Positions 45,108-52,756 of a stretch of DNA of 64,000 nucleotides are shown here, one piece after another. The DNA is from Actinoplanes solisilvae. GTDB taxonomy: Bacteria; Actinomycetota; Actinomycetes; Mycobacteriales; Micromonosporaceae. Made by a program: the position numbers and the translations under genes. Every line of letters starts with the position of its first letter. The stretch's first letter is position 1. The DNA lies in NCBI RefSeq assembly GCF_003999975.1, contig NZ_RJAC01000024.1, positions 46,268 through 110,267 on the forward strand. The letters are read 5' to 3'. The notes beneath the pieces are model-generated. The model had not been told where the DNA came from, ran no database searches, and was given only the letters and a program-made list of their open reading frames with translations.

Positions 45108-45413
45108 TCAAATGCCGGATGTGACGGTAAGGCGGTTGCAGACGTCGTAGACCTCCGGCACCGCCCAGGCCACTAGGCCGGCCGCCATCCGTACGTCCTC
45201 CGACTCCACCTCGCCGAGCAGAATCACCACCTGGTTCTGAACCAGCACCTCAAGACGACGGCCGCGCACGGTGACGTCATACGCCAGGGCCGCCGCGACA
45301 CCGTCGACGATCCGGATGTCAGCTTCGACGACCTCGTCGAGCGGCAGGATCGCCGGCTCTTCCTGGTCGTAGGAGGACCAGTCGTCATCGGGAGACGGGC
45401 CGTAGGACTTCAT
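45108..45413 (-). CDS. BON-domain protein
   Basis: A 101-aa soluble protein. After an acidic leader (SPDDDWSSYDQEEP) comes a single BON domain: DIRIVDGVAAAL, VRGRRLEVLVQNQVVILLGEVES, MAAGLVAWAVPEVYDVCNRLTV. BON domains bind phospholipid or peptidoglycan-associated partners. There is no signal peptide, so it probably acts in the cytoplasm or at the inner membrane face. The ATG at 45413 follows a GGAAAGG about 10 bp upstream. It converges with the membrane protein gene, 14 bp apart. Confidence 0.72.
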   Translation of the reverse strand: MKSYGPSPDDDWSSYDQEEPAILPLDEVVEADIRIVDGVAAALAYDVTVRGRRLEVLVQNQVVILLGEVESEDVRMAAGLVAWAVPEVYDVCNRLTVTSGI

Positions 45414-45677
45414 CGAAGCATCACCTTTCCACACACGCACCGCAGGTCTCGACAATGCCGATCTCGTACGGCGACCCTCCTTCCGAGGTATGACAGTCGT
45501 GTGACAACGCCGGGCGTTTCACCCGGCCGGGACCGCTCCCGGGTGCGCCACGTCGACATAGAAGAGACCGACGTCAGGACCGATGCGGAACGGCAGCCCC
45601 GGCTCCGTGACAGCCACCGATGTGCGGGAAGTGCCATCGACCGCTGGAGCGCGGCGGAATGACCATGGCGATTCGCT

Positions 45678-45956
45678 TCAAGTGCCGTGCCACGCCGGGG
45701 GCCTCGTCTTGTCGTCGAGGCCGTGCGCGACCACGACATCGAACGAGGAGTGACGTCTCGAAGCCGAGCGGGTACTGCCATTCCGCCGACGAGGAGTCAG
45801 GCGTCGCTGTCGCCCTGGACGGTTGCGAGTGAGGCGCCGTGCGAGCACGACACCCACGGCCACGGCCGAAACGGCTACGAACGCACCAGGCCAGCCCCAG
45901 ACGACCATGAGGACGGACAACCCGGCCCAGGCGAACGCGGCCAGGATGATCAGCAC
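45678..45956 (-). CDS. Possible small membrane protein
   Basis: A 92-codon frame starting at a GTG, with two hydrophobic helices (LIILAAFAWAGLSVLMVVW and AFVAVSAVAVGVVLA) and an Arg-rich tail. Upstream codons in the same frame also read like protein (EAATRTPLEWNKLARVV) but have no start before a TGA, so it may be the decayed end of a larger gene. Reality as a gene is doubtful. Confidence 0.3.
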   Translation of the reverse strand: MLIILAAFAWAGLSVLMVVWGWPGAFVAVSAVAVGVVLARRLTRNRPGRQRRLTPRRRNGSTRSASRRHSSFDVVVAHGLDDKTRPPAWHGT

Positions 45957-46138
45957 AACTCGGGCCAGTTTGTTCCACTCGAGCGGGGTGCGGGTTGCCG
46001 CCTCGAAGGACGGATCCTCGGCTGCGCCCTTTTGTCATCCGACTGTCACACGCTCGGCCAACGACCGCCGCGCGCGCCCGGCATGCTGAAAGTCGTTACC
46101 GGTAAGGCCATAGAACCGGAAGGCGAAGGATAGCGCTC

Positions 46139-46423
46139 ATGACTCTCAGCAGTCTGGTCACCGCTCTGGCCGTCGGCGTGGTCCTCGGTCTTGCCGGCCG
46201 TTCACTTGTGCCCGCTGGGCGCGTCGTGCCGTTCTGGGTGCCGGTGGCCGTCTCCGTCGGAGCGGCCGTCCTGGCCACTGTCGTCGCCCGGCTGGCCGGC
46301 GTCGACACCGCGGGAGTGACCGCCGTCGAGGTGGTCCTCCAGGTGATCTTCGCGTCGGTCGGGGTGGCTCTGGTCGCGGCCACGGCCGACAGGTCCCACA
46401 GCACCGTTCGGGGGTCGCGGTGA
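46139..46423 (+). CDS. Small three-helix membrane protein, GlsB/YeaQ-like
   Basis: A 94-aa hydrophobic protein with three helices and the pattern GLAGRSLVPAGRVVPFWVPVAVSVGAAVL, resembling the transglycosylase-associated (GlsB/YeaQ/YmgE) stress membrane family. GAAGGATAG stands upstream of the ATG. Its stop overlaps the GTG of the following frameshifted STAS gene (GTGA), suggesting one transcript. Confidence 0.65.
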   Translation: MTLSSLVTALAVGVVLGLAGRSLVPAGRVVPFWVPVAVSVGAAVLATVVARLAGVDTAGVTAVEVVLQVIFASVGVALVAATADRSHSTVRGSR

Positions 46424-47012
46424 CGGTTGTTCCGGCCGGTGAGCGCACCGCCCTGCTCATCTGTGACCGGTGCGGCGCTGAGGAGACGACCACCGCTACC
46501 ACCTCCGTCGCGGATCTCGTCTGGCCGATGGTCTCGGGATGCGGCTGGACCGGATCGGCGTTTTCCACCGGCCCGCACAGCTGCCGGTCGTGCAGCGCCG
46601 CAGACCCGCCCGCCGAGCCCGAGCCGGCGTCACGACCGCGTACCCATGGCCCGTCCTTCCTGATCCGCGCCGACGGCGACACCGCGTTCTCAAACCGCTC
46701 ACCGACCTCGACGCCGCGCTCAGCGAATGCCTGCGGGACGACCTCATGCACGCGTCGGCGACCTACTCGACGGTGGTGGTCGATCTGCGCGAGGTCGGCT
46801 TCATCGACTCGACCGCCCTGGGCTTGCTGGTCCGGGCGCGGCAAGAGGCCCGCCAGCACGACGGCACGTTCGGACTGGTGGCACCGTCGCGCTTCGTCCG
46901 TACCGTGCTGCACACCATGCGCCTGGACGGTGCCTTCTCCATCTATGCCGATTGGCCCGCCCCAGAGACCACGGACATCGTGGAGTCGCCTCATCCGGAA
47001 GCGCTCAGCTAG
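46420..47012 (+). pseudogene. Frameshifted STAS (anti-sigma-factor antagonist) gene with zinc-ribbon-like N-terminus
   Basis: From the GTG at 46420 one frame gives about 88 protein-like residues with two Cys pairs (LICDRCGAEE, HSCRSCSA) ending FLIRADGDTA. The STAS domain then continues in the -1 frame: VLKPLTDLDAALSECL, VVVDLREVGFIDSTALGLLV (anti-sigma antagonist core with the phosphorylatable Ser), APSRFVRTVLHTMRLDGAFSIY. The two frames join at about 46681-46690. A single lost base, a sequencing error or a -1 ribosomal frameshift would all explain this. An intact product would be a partner-switching protein of about 198 aa. Confidence 0.6.
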
Positions 47013-47055
47013 ATAAACGCAGCCCAGGTGCGTGGTCGTGCACAGGTGAGCGGAT

Positions 47056-48921
47056 TCACTGGGAGCGAGCCGGTTTGGCGAGCGTGCGTTCAACCTCGGC
47101 GATCACCTCGTCGATGGTGCCGTCAACGCGGTGGCCGTTGACGAAGAACGTGGGCGTGCCGTCGACGCCGCTGTCGCGGGCGTTGCGCAGGTCGGCGTCG
47201 ACGCGTGCGGACGCGACGGCCGACGCGCGGTCGGACTCGAACCGGCGTACGTCCAGGCCGGCTTCGCGGGCCAGGTCGGTCAGCGCTTCGTCGTCGACCG
47301 CTTCGGCGGTGATCAGCCGGTCGTGCATCGGCCAGAACCGGTTCTGCATCGCGGCCGCTTCAGCGGCCTCGGCCGCTCGCCGGGCGTACGGGTGGACCTC
47401 CTCGATCGGGAAGTGCCGCCAGACGTACCGCAGATCGTTCGGGTGGCGGGCGACCAGGCCGGCCACTGCGGGTGCGGCGGCACGGCAGAACGGGCACTCG
47501 TAGTCGCCGAACTGCACCAGCTCCACCGGAGCGCCGGCGGGACCCCGGACATGTTCGTCCGGATCAGCCGACGGCTGCAGATCCGACGGTTCGTCACGAG
47601 CAGGCCGGGGCCACGGCACCCGGAACAACAGCCAGCCCAGCGCTGTCGCGGCGACGGCCGCGGCCAGGATCCCGACCTTGGCCTCGTCGCGGACCTGCTC
47701 ATCGGGCAGCGCCAGCTCGGCGATGAACAACGCGACGGTGAAGCCGATCCCCGCGACCGCCCCGACCGACAGCACCTGCGGCAGCCGCACCCCGGACGGC
47801 AGCCGCCCGAGCCGCAGGCGGACCACCACCGCCGTGGCGCCCCAGATCCCCAGCGTCTTACCGACCACCAGACCGACGAAAACACCCCAGGTCACCGGCG
47901 AGGTCACCGCCCGCGACAGCAGATCCGAACTGAGCGCGACCCCGGCATTGGCCAGCGCGAAGACCGGCACGATCACAAAGCTGGTCCACGGCCGCAGCAG
48001 ATATTGCAGCCGATCGTTGGACGACACCGAACCCTGCGCCGCGATCGACACCAGCCGGGCCGCCTCGGGCCCAGGTTCCCGCCGCAACCGCCGCATCAGC
48101 TTGTCGAGCCGATCGAGATCAGCCGTGCGGGGCAGAAAGGCCGGGGTGAGCAGCCCGAACACCACGCCCACGATCGTCGGGTGCAACCCCGACTCGTACG
48201 TGGCCACCCACAGCGCCACCCCGACCACGAAGTACGGCGTGGCCCGCCACACCCCGACCGCCCGCAGCACGAGTGCCACCCCGAGCAGGGCGGCCGCGGT
48301 CAGCAAGGCGACCAGGTTCACCGCCTCGGTGTAGACGACCGCGATCACCAGGATCGCCCCGATGTCGTCGACCACAGCCAAGGTGAGCAGGAAGACCCGC
48401 ACGTTGGCCGGGCAGCTCGGGCCGACCAGCGCCAGCACACCGAGCGCGAAAGCGATGTCGGTGGCCATCGCCATGCCCCACGCGGACTGGGCCGAACTGC
48501 CGGCCGTGATCGTCGCGAAGATCACCGCGGGCAGGACCATGCCACCGGCCGCCGCCACGATCGGCACCACCGCGGCCCGCCGATCACGCAGGTCGCCGAA
48601 GCTGAACTCCTGCCGGATCTCCATGCCGGCCAGCAGGAAGAAGAACACCATCAGACCGTCGTTGACCCAGTGCCGCAGGTCTTCGGTGATCATCGCGTCG
48701 CCGAACCCGACGCTGAACTCCGTGTGCCAGACCGTCTCGTACCCGGCGCCGGGCACGTTCGCCCAGACCAACGCGAGCACCGTCGCCAGAAGCAGCGCGG
48801 CGGCGCCACGGGTCTCGGTGACCAGCGTGGTGCGCAGCCGGTGATCCAGACGCAGCGTACGGTCCGTACGGGGAAGCTGACCGCCCTCGGCGATGCGCCG
48901 AACCAGCGTGGTGAGACTCAT
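47056..48921 (-). CDS. nhaA: NhaA Na+/H+ antiporter fused to a DsbA-like thioredoxin domain
   Basis: A 621-aa fusion. Residues 1-435 are an NhaA antiporter with about twelve helices (FFLLAGMEIRQEFSFGDL, AMATDIAFALGVLAL, the aspartate pair in LTLAVVDDIGAI, GAVAGIGFTVALFIAELAL). After a short linker a DsbA-like domain follows (about 450-615): VELVQFGDYECPFC with the redox CxxC, and the cis-Pro loop GVDGTPTFFVNG. Such fusions are known in actinobacteria; the thioredoxin side may be regulatory. GGAGG 9 bp before the ATG sets the start. The conserved hairpin element lies 37 bp upstream. Confidence 0.92.
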   Translation of the reverse strand: MSLTTLVRRIAEGGQLPRTDRTLRLDHRLRTTLVTETRGAAALLLATVLALVWANVPGAGYETVWHTEFSVGFGDAMITEDLRHWVNDGLMVFFFLLAGMEIRQEFSFGDLRDRRAAVVPIVAAAGGMVLPAVIFATITAGSSAQSAWGMAMATDIAFALGVLALVGPSCPANVRVFLLTLAVVDDIGAILVIAVVYTEAVNLVALLTAAALLGVALVLRAVGVWRATPYFVVGVALWVATYESGLHPTIVGVVFGLLTPAFLPRTADLDRLDKLMRRLRREPGPEAARLVSIAAQGSVSSNDRLQYLLRPWTSFVIVPVFALANAGVALSSDLLSRAVTSPVTWGVFVGLVVGKTLGIWGATAVVVRLRLGRLPSGVRLPQVLSVGAVAGIGFTVALFIAELALPDEQVRDEAKVGILAAAVAATALGWLLFRVPWPRPARDEPSDLQPSADPDEHVRGPAGAPVELVQFGDYECPFCRAAAPAVAGLVARHPNDLRYVWRHFPIEEVHPYARRAAEAAEAAAMQNRFWPMHDRLITAEAVDDEALTDLAREAGLDVRRFESDRASAVASARVDADLRNARDSGVDGTPTFFVNGHRVDGTIDEVIAEVERTLAKPARSQ

Positions 48922-48958
48922 CCGGCGAGACCTCCGTGATCGGGCAGGAGCCATCCAC

Positions 48959-48996
48959 GCCGACCAGGCTTCCCGGCACACCTGGCCTCACCGTAC
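48959..48996 (-). promoter_or_regulatory. Conserved hairpin leader element, copy C (nhaA-dsbA)
   Basis: Minus strand: GTACGGTGAGGCCAG, GTGT, then GCCGGGAAGCCTGGTCGGC, ending 37 bp before the ATG at 48921. CCAGG and CCTGG in this copy can also pair, giving an alternative structure. Confidence 0.65.
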
Positions 48997-49127
48997 TGGT
49001 CATGAGACGGCCAGCGGAATGAGACCGGATCTTCGTCACGCTTGCGTTCCCGGAAACGGCCACTGGTTGCAGCGGACGATTCCGGTCAGGATCTCCCCTT
49101 GCGCGACGGACCGATCCGGGACGACAG

Positions 49128-50426
49128 TCAGGCATTCTCGGATGCTGGCGCCTTGTCACGCGTACGTTCGTTGGCCCGGTCGAGCCGGCGCATCACCGGG
49201 GTGGCCGCGACCCCGTGGAGTACGACCGAGACAAGGACGACGAAGCCGATCGTCGCCCAGACCAGGTCGGCGGCCGGGAACTCAGCCTGCGTGAGCGCAT
49301 ATGACAGGTAGTAGAAGGACCCGATGCCGCGGATGCCGAACACCGCAATGACCCAGTGTTCCGCCCGATGCCCCGGTGCCCCTCGCAGCGACAGGACGCC
49401 CACCAGCGGACGCACCACGAAGATCAACGCCAGGCCGGCGAGCGCCGCGGGCCAGGTGAGCGGCCCCAGCAGGCCACCAACGACTGCCCCGCCGAACAGC
49501 AGCAGCAACAGCACGGTCAGCAGACGCTCGGTCTGCTCGGCAAAGTCGTGCAGCACCTGGTGGTACTCGTGCGATCGCTCCGCCGCCCGGATCGCCCGCG
49601 CTGCCACGAACACCGCCAGGAAGCCGTACCCCTGAGCCACCTCGGCCAGACCGTACGCCAGGAAGGTGGCCGCCAGCGCGAGAAAACCCTCGGAGTGACG
49701 AGCCAGTCGCAACGCATCGAGCCGGGCCCGGAAGAACAGCCGTCCGAGCAGCTTGCCGACGATCACTCCGGCGACGACACCCACCACGATCTTGTACGCG
49801 AGATCCTGCCACGCCCACTCGCCGAGCCAGCCGAGCCCGGCCGCGCCGGCCATCGCGATCGCCGCGTACACGAAGGGGAAGGCCAATCCGTCGTTGAGCC
49901 CGGCCTCCGAGGTGAGCGCGAACCTCACCTCGTCCTCGGAGTCCTCCTCGCCGGTCGGCTCCCCCACCTGCACGTCCGACGCCAGCACCGGATCGGTCGG
50001 CGCGAGCGCGGCCCCCAGCAGCAGCGCGGTCGCCGGCACCAACCCCGCCCACCACCAGCCGAGGAACGCCGTCACGGCGATGGTCACCGGCATCGCGATC
50101 ACGAGCAGCCGCCAGGTCGACGCCCAGCCCCGCCGGCTCAACGGCCGGTCGATCTTCAACCCGGCGCCCATCAACGCGACGATCACACCCACCTCGGTCA
50201 GGTGCTCGGTGACCTTGGGGTGGGCCAGCGGGTCAGCGTCGGGCAGACCGATCGGCAGACCGAAGACGAGAAGTCCCAGCCCGACGAAGATGATCGGCAT
50301 CGACAGCGGCCGCCGCTCCAGCAGCCGCGGCAGAATGCCGGCGAGCAAAGCACCGACACCAACGACGGCGAAGATGACGTCTGAAGGCTGCACGCCCGTC
50401 TCAGTGCCCGAATCGCGATATTGCAT
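49128..50426 (-). CDS. CPA1-type (NhaP-like) cation:proton antiporter
   Basis: A 432-aa membrane protein with about twelve helices of the CPA1 family: GAALAPTDPVLASDVQ and the ion-binding ND pair in SEAGLNDGLAFPFV, then RPLVGVLSLRG and the late FGIRGIGSFYYLSYAL. It exchanges Na+ or K+ for protons. It starts at an ATG within a TGCATGCATGCAT stretch. It is the third sodium/proton antiporter gene within 9 kb and points the same way as the nhaA-dsbA gene 206 bp downstream. Confidence 0.9.
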   Translation of the reverse strand: MQYRDSGTETGVQPSDVIFAVVGVGALLAGILPRLLERRPLSMPIIFVGLGLLVFGLPIGLPDADPLAHPKVTEHLTEVGVIVALMGAGLKIDRPLSRRGWASTWRLLVIAMPVTIAVTAFLGWWWAGLVPATALLLGAALAPTDPVLASDVQVGEPTGEEDSEDEVRFALTSEAGLNDGLAFPFVYAAIAMAGAAGLGWLGEWAWQDLAYKIVVGVVAGVIVGKLLGRLFFRARLDALRLARHSEGFLALAATFLAYGLAEVAQGYGFLAVFVAARAIRAAERSHEYHQVLHDFAEQTERLLTVLLLLLFGGAVVGGLLGPLTWPAALAGLALIFVVRPLVGVLSLRGAPGHRAEHWVIAVFGIRGIGSFYYLSYALTQAEFPAADLVWATIGFVVLVSVVLHGVAATPVMRRLDRANERTRDKAPASENA

Positions 50427-50481
50427 GCATGCATCGCGGGCCAGGCCTTTCAGTTGTCACAGGACTGTGTTCACACAGCAG

Positions 50482-50547
50482 CCGTCCCTGACCGCCGGCG
50501 AGATCAGCGAACAGCTCGGTGTCAGCTCGGGCGCCACACGCGGCAGC
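50482..50547 (+). pseudogene. MarR-like helix-turn-helix fragment
   Basis: Translation PSLTAGEISEQLGVSSGA resembles the recognition half of MarR/GbsR winged helices. There is no start and no continuation of the domain on either side. Confidence 0.35.
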
Positions 50548-50629
50548 CGCGGCGGCACATTCGCGCCAGGTGAGGAAATCGGTGCCTGCACCTCACCCCG
50601 GAACGCCCTGACGGACAGTCCATGTACGC

Positions 50630-50667
50630 CTACGCTGAACAACGGTGTGCCGGGAGGACTGGTCGGC
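50630..50667 (+). promoter_or_regulatory. Conserved hairpin leader element, copy D (orphan)
   Basis: TACGCTGAACAACG, GTGT, then GCCGGGAGGACTGGTCGGC. Stem and loop size match the other copies, with two loop changes. No transporter gene follows within 300 bp, so the gene it once controlled may be lost. Confidence 0.5.
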
Positions 50668-50937
50668 GTCATCGTCGTCGCGTCCCACTGACCGGAACCA
50701 TCATGTACGCCCGGCCCCACGTACTCGCACCTCCGCCACGCACAAGAGAATCCCGTTGTAGTGCTGACGTGCGTTCTCCAACGGCGAGTTGATGGAAGCC
50801 GTCACCGCCGCGTTGCAGCACAGTGCGAAGAACTTCGACCGCTGAGGCAAGAAATTCACCGGTCCGGTTGGCCATCGTGGCGGGCGCCGTATCGCAGTAC
50901 TGGGTGCGCAACGCCACGGGACGACAGCCATCGCCAC

Positions 50938-50953
50938 ATACCCTAGGGGGTAT
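50938..50953. promoter_or_regulatory. CstR-type operator 1 (Cys-rich mini-protein)
   Basis: ATACCCTAGGGGGTAT: ATACCC and GGGTAT arms around 4 bp, 37 bp before the mini-protein ATG. It matches the two sites at the cstR/dioxygenase divergent promoter. Confidence 0.7.
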
Positions 50954-50990
50954 ACCCTGGCAGGGAGACCATCTCGAGGAGGACCAGACC

Positions 50991-51152
50991 ATGTGTCGTC
51001 AGGTCACATGTCGCAAGTGCGGCAAGACCACCTGGGCCGGTTGCGGCCAGCACGTCGATCAGACTCTGCGGGGAGTACCGAAGGCTGAACGCTGCGCCGG
51101 CCACGAGACCGAGCCGTCGACAGGGTTCTTCGCGCGGTTGTTCCGACGCTGA
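50991..51152 (+). CDS. Cys-rich 53-aa mini-protein in the CstR regulon
   Basis: A 53-aa protein with the pattern CRQVTCRKCGKTTWAGCGQH and one more Cys (ERCAGH), probably a zinc-ribbon-like or thiol-rich fold, and a basic tail (FFARLFRR). GAGGAGG 6 bp before the ATG is a strong start signal. Its upstream operator is of the same kind as those of the persulfide operon, so expression probably follows sulfane-sulfur stress. Role unknown; a thiol buffer, metal-binding or persulfide-carrying function would fit. Confidence 0.75.
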   Translation: MCRQVTCRKCGKTTWAGCGQHVDQTLRGVPKAERCAGHETEPSTGFFARLFRR

Positions 51153-51315
51153 CCCCGCCGGACCCACAGCGGGCAACGGCGTTCTCATCCCGGCCGACCA
51201 GATGCTGCCACGCGCAAACATGGCGTGCTCACACCCAGCCAGCCGAGCCACGCCTTCAATCTGACCTCGAGAAGTATTACCCGTCGAGAGTGAGGGGCGC
51301 CACGTCAGCCTGCCG

Positions 51316-51434
51316 CGACCACTCGGAGCGGTCAGCACCACCACCGGCATCTCGCGGCCGTCCGCGCCTCGCGCCCGTCGATGCCTGGCAGCCCGAGATC
51401 GAGCACCACCAGTTCCAACCCGCCGCCGGTCACC
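51316..51434 (-). pseudogene. Response-regulator receiver fragment
   Basis: The minus strand encodes LELVVLDLGLPGIDGREA (the phospho-Asp strand of an OmpR-type receiver) and then, in another frame, MPVVVLTA (the next strand). A frameshift separates them and nothing else of the gene survives. The rest of the 51153-51506 gap shows no gene. Confidence 0.5.
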
Positions 51435-51506
51435 GTTCCCGCAGGCTGCGAGGACGGCGACGTGAGCGTTGGATCGCCCGCTCCGGACCCCTCGCCGTGG
51501 ACGACG

Positions 51507-51869
51507 TCAGGCAGCTTCGTCCTTTTGACGCTGCTCGTGGAATTCCTGAAACGCGTCGAACGCCCGTGCCCCGTAGACGGTGGCCGGGCCGCCATTCATC
51601 AGGAAGGTCACGCCGATGGTTTCGGCGGCCTCCGCCGGGGTGGCGCCGTGCCGAACGGCGGCGTGCGCGTGCGCAGCGATGCAGCCATCGCATTCTTTGC
51701 TGACAGCTATCGCGAGCGCGATCAGTTCTTTGGTTCTGGTGTCGAGAGCGCCGGGGGCGAGCGCGGCGTCGTGCAGCTCCCGGTAACCGTTGTAGACGTC
51801 AGGGATGGCCCGGCGTAGGGCGCGGGTGGGCGCTTTGAGCTCTTCGCGTACCGCATTGCCGTGGGTCAT
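51507..51869 (-). CDS. Carboxymuconolactone decarboxylase / AhpD-like protein
   Basis: A 120-aa all-helical CMD-family protein. The redox signature is C60-D-G-C63 with His67 (KECDGCIAAHAH), preceded by Glu48 (RTKELIALAIAVS), as in AhpD-type alkylhydroperoxidases. It probably reduces peroxides or another thiol-linked substrate. AAGGGG 8 bp before the ATG supports the start. It lies between the mini-protein and cstR, but no operator copy precedes it. Confidence 0.85.
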   Translation of the reverse strand: MTHGNAVREELKAPTRALRRAIPDVYNGYRELHDAALAPGALDTRTKELIALAIAVSKECDGCIAAHAHAAVRHGATPAEAAETIGVTFLMNGGPATVYGARAFDAFQEFHEQRQKDEAA

Positions 51870-51996
51870 TGTTTCGACCCCTTCTCGAGTATCGACCTGG
51901 GTTCATGTCGATCCTTGCCCGCGAGCGGGAGCTGCGCCGGTGTCGTTGGTCCCGCGCCGGTGGGCCATTGGTCCGTTGTTTGGCATCAGCTGCGCC

Positions 51997-52203
51997 GCGG
52001 CACTTGGAGAGCAACAGGGCCGGCAGGTCCTCGCCCTGGATCTCTCCCGGGCCGGGGTCGGACGGAGCAGACAGCCGGCGGCTGAACGGGCTCTCTCGAC
52101 GTGCGGCTGGGCGGTCGAGGACGTGCTGTCGGCTCATTTGCCGGCCGCCGGCTTCGACGGCGCGCTCGTGGCCTATCTGCATCTTCCGGCCCGCGCCGGC
52201 CAT
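51997..52203 (+). pseudogene. SAM-methyltransferase fragment
   Basis: In the plus strand, ALGEQQGRQVLALDLSRAGV, then WAVEDVLSAHLPAAGFDGAL and VAYLHLP match strands 2-4 of TehB-like methyltransferases (…VLALDLS…VEDVLS…AGFDAVLVAYLHLP…). Motif I and the C-terminal half are missing. It is the only gene-like signal in the 51870-52226 gap. Confidence 0.5.
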
Positions 52204-52226
52204 TCGAAGCGTTCGGCGGGTGAGTC

Positions 52227-52496
52227 TCAGGCCAGCGACAGGAACAACTTCTCCATCTGCGCCATGTCGACGGTTGGCTTCTTGCCGTCCTGTTCCGCGG
52301 TGATGCATTGCCGCAGACCCGTCGCGATAATTTTGAAGCCGGCCCGGTCCAGGGCTTTCGACACGGCCGCCAACTGGGTCACCACGTCGGTGCAGTCGCG
52401 GCCGGATTCCAGCATGGCGATGATGCCGCGGATCTGACCTTCGGCGCGGCGCAGCCGCTTGATGACGTCGGTCAGGGTGTCTGTCTCGATCTCCAT
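52227..52496 (-). CDS. cstR: CsoR/FrmR-family repressor, CstR (persulfide-sensing) type
   Basis: An 89-aa all-helical repressor (DUF156): VIKRLRRAEGQIRGIIAMLE, then Cys35 and Cys64 spaced as in CsoR and CstR. The copper-ligand His four residues before the second Cys in CsoR is Gly60 here, so it cannot form the Cu(I) site; the two-Cys arrangement is that of CstR, which senses sulfane sulfur by forming Cys-Cys polysulfide links. It is divergent from the persulfide dioxygenase gene, with two operator palindromes between, which supports the sulfur assignment. Confidence 0.85.
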   Translation of the reverse strand: MEIETDTLTDVIKRLRRAEGQIRGIIAMLESGRDCTDVVTQLAAVSKALDRAGFKIIATGLRQCITAEQDGKKPTVDMAQMEKLFLSLA

Positions 52497-52526
52497 GCTT
52501 ACCTCCCGGAACGGCCGACGACCAGA

Positions 52527-52542
52527 ATACCCCGCCGGGTAT
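52527..52542. promoter_or_regulatory. CstR-type operator 2 (cstR promoter)
   Basis: ATACCCCGCCGGGTAT: ATACCC/GGGTAT arms with a 4-bp spacer, 31 bp before the cstR start. Likely autoregulation. Confidence 0.75.
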
Positions 52543-52626
52543 GCCGGCCGCCGGTGTCATGCCGCCGCCGGCGCGCGCCCAAGGGGTTGACGAACGTCGG
52601 AGTGTGCGCGCTATGGTCGGAGGCAG

Positions 52627-52642
52627 ATACCCCCGGGGGTAT
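52627..52642. promoter_or_regulatory. CstR-type operator 3 (dioxygenase operon)
   Basis: ATACCCCCGGGGGTAT is a perfect 16-bp palindrome, 114 bp before the dioxygenase GTG at 52757. Confidence 0.8.
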
Positions 52643-52756
52643 GCAATCCTCGGAAGGAATAGAGGCTTGCCGCCCGCGCCGGCCACCCGATCACGCGCAG
52701 CCGGACTGCCGCCTGACCGAACCCGCTTCTCCCACCTGCGCGAAGGAGTCACCACC

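Larger units (their letters stand above)
50427..50990. other. Gene-poor region with decayed fragments
   Basis: This 564-bp stretch has no intact gene. It contains a MarR-like HTH fragment (50482-50547), an orphan copy of the conserved hairpin (50645-50667), a short unassigned protein-like frame (50780-50845, NGELMEAVTAALQHS then a stop) and, at the end, the operator of the Cys-rich mini-protein. It reads as a graveyard of former genes. Confidence 0.5.

Noticed and set aside
41089..50667. The repeated hairpin as ends of an insertion element or MITE
   Set aside because: Copies do not flank a common segment, show no target duplications, and three stand at a fixed distance before start codons.
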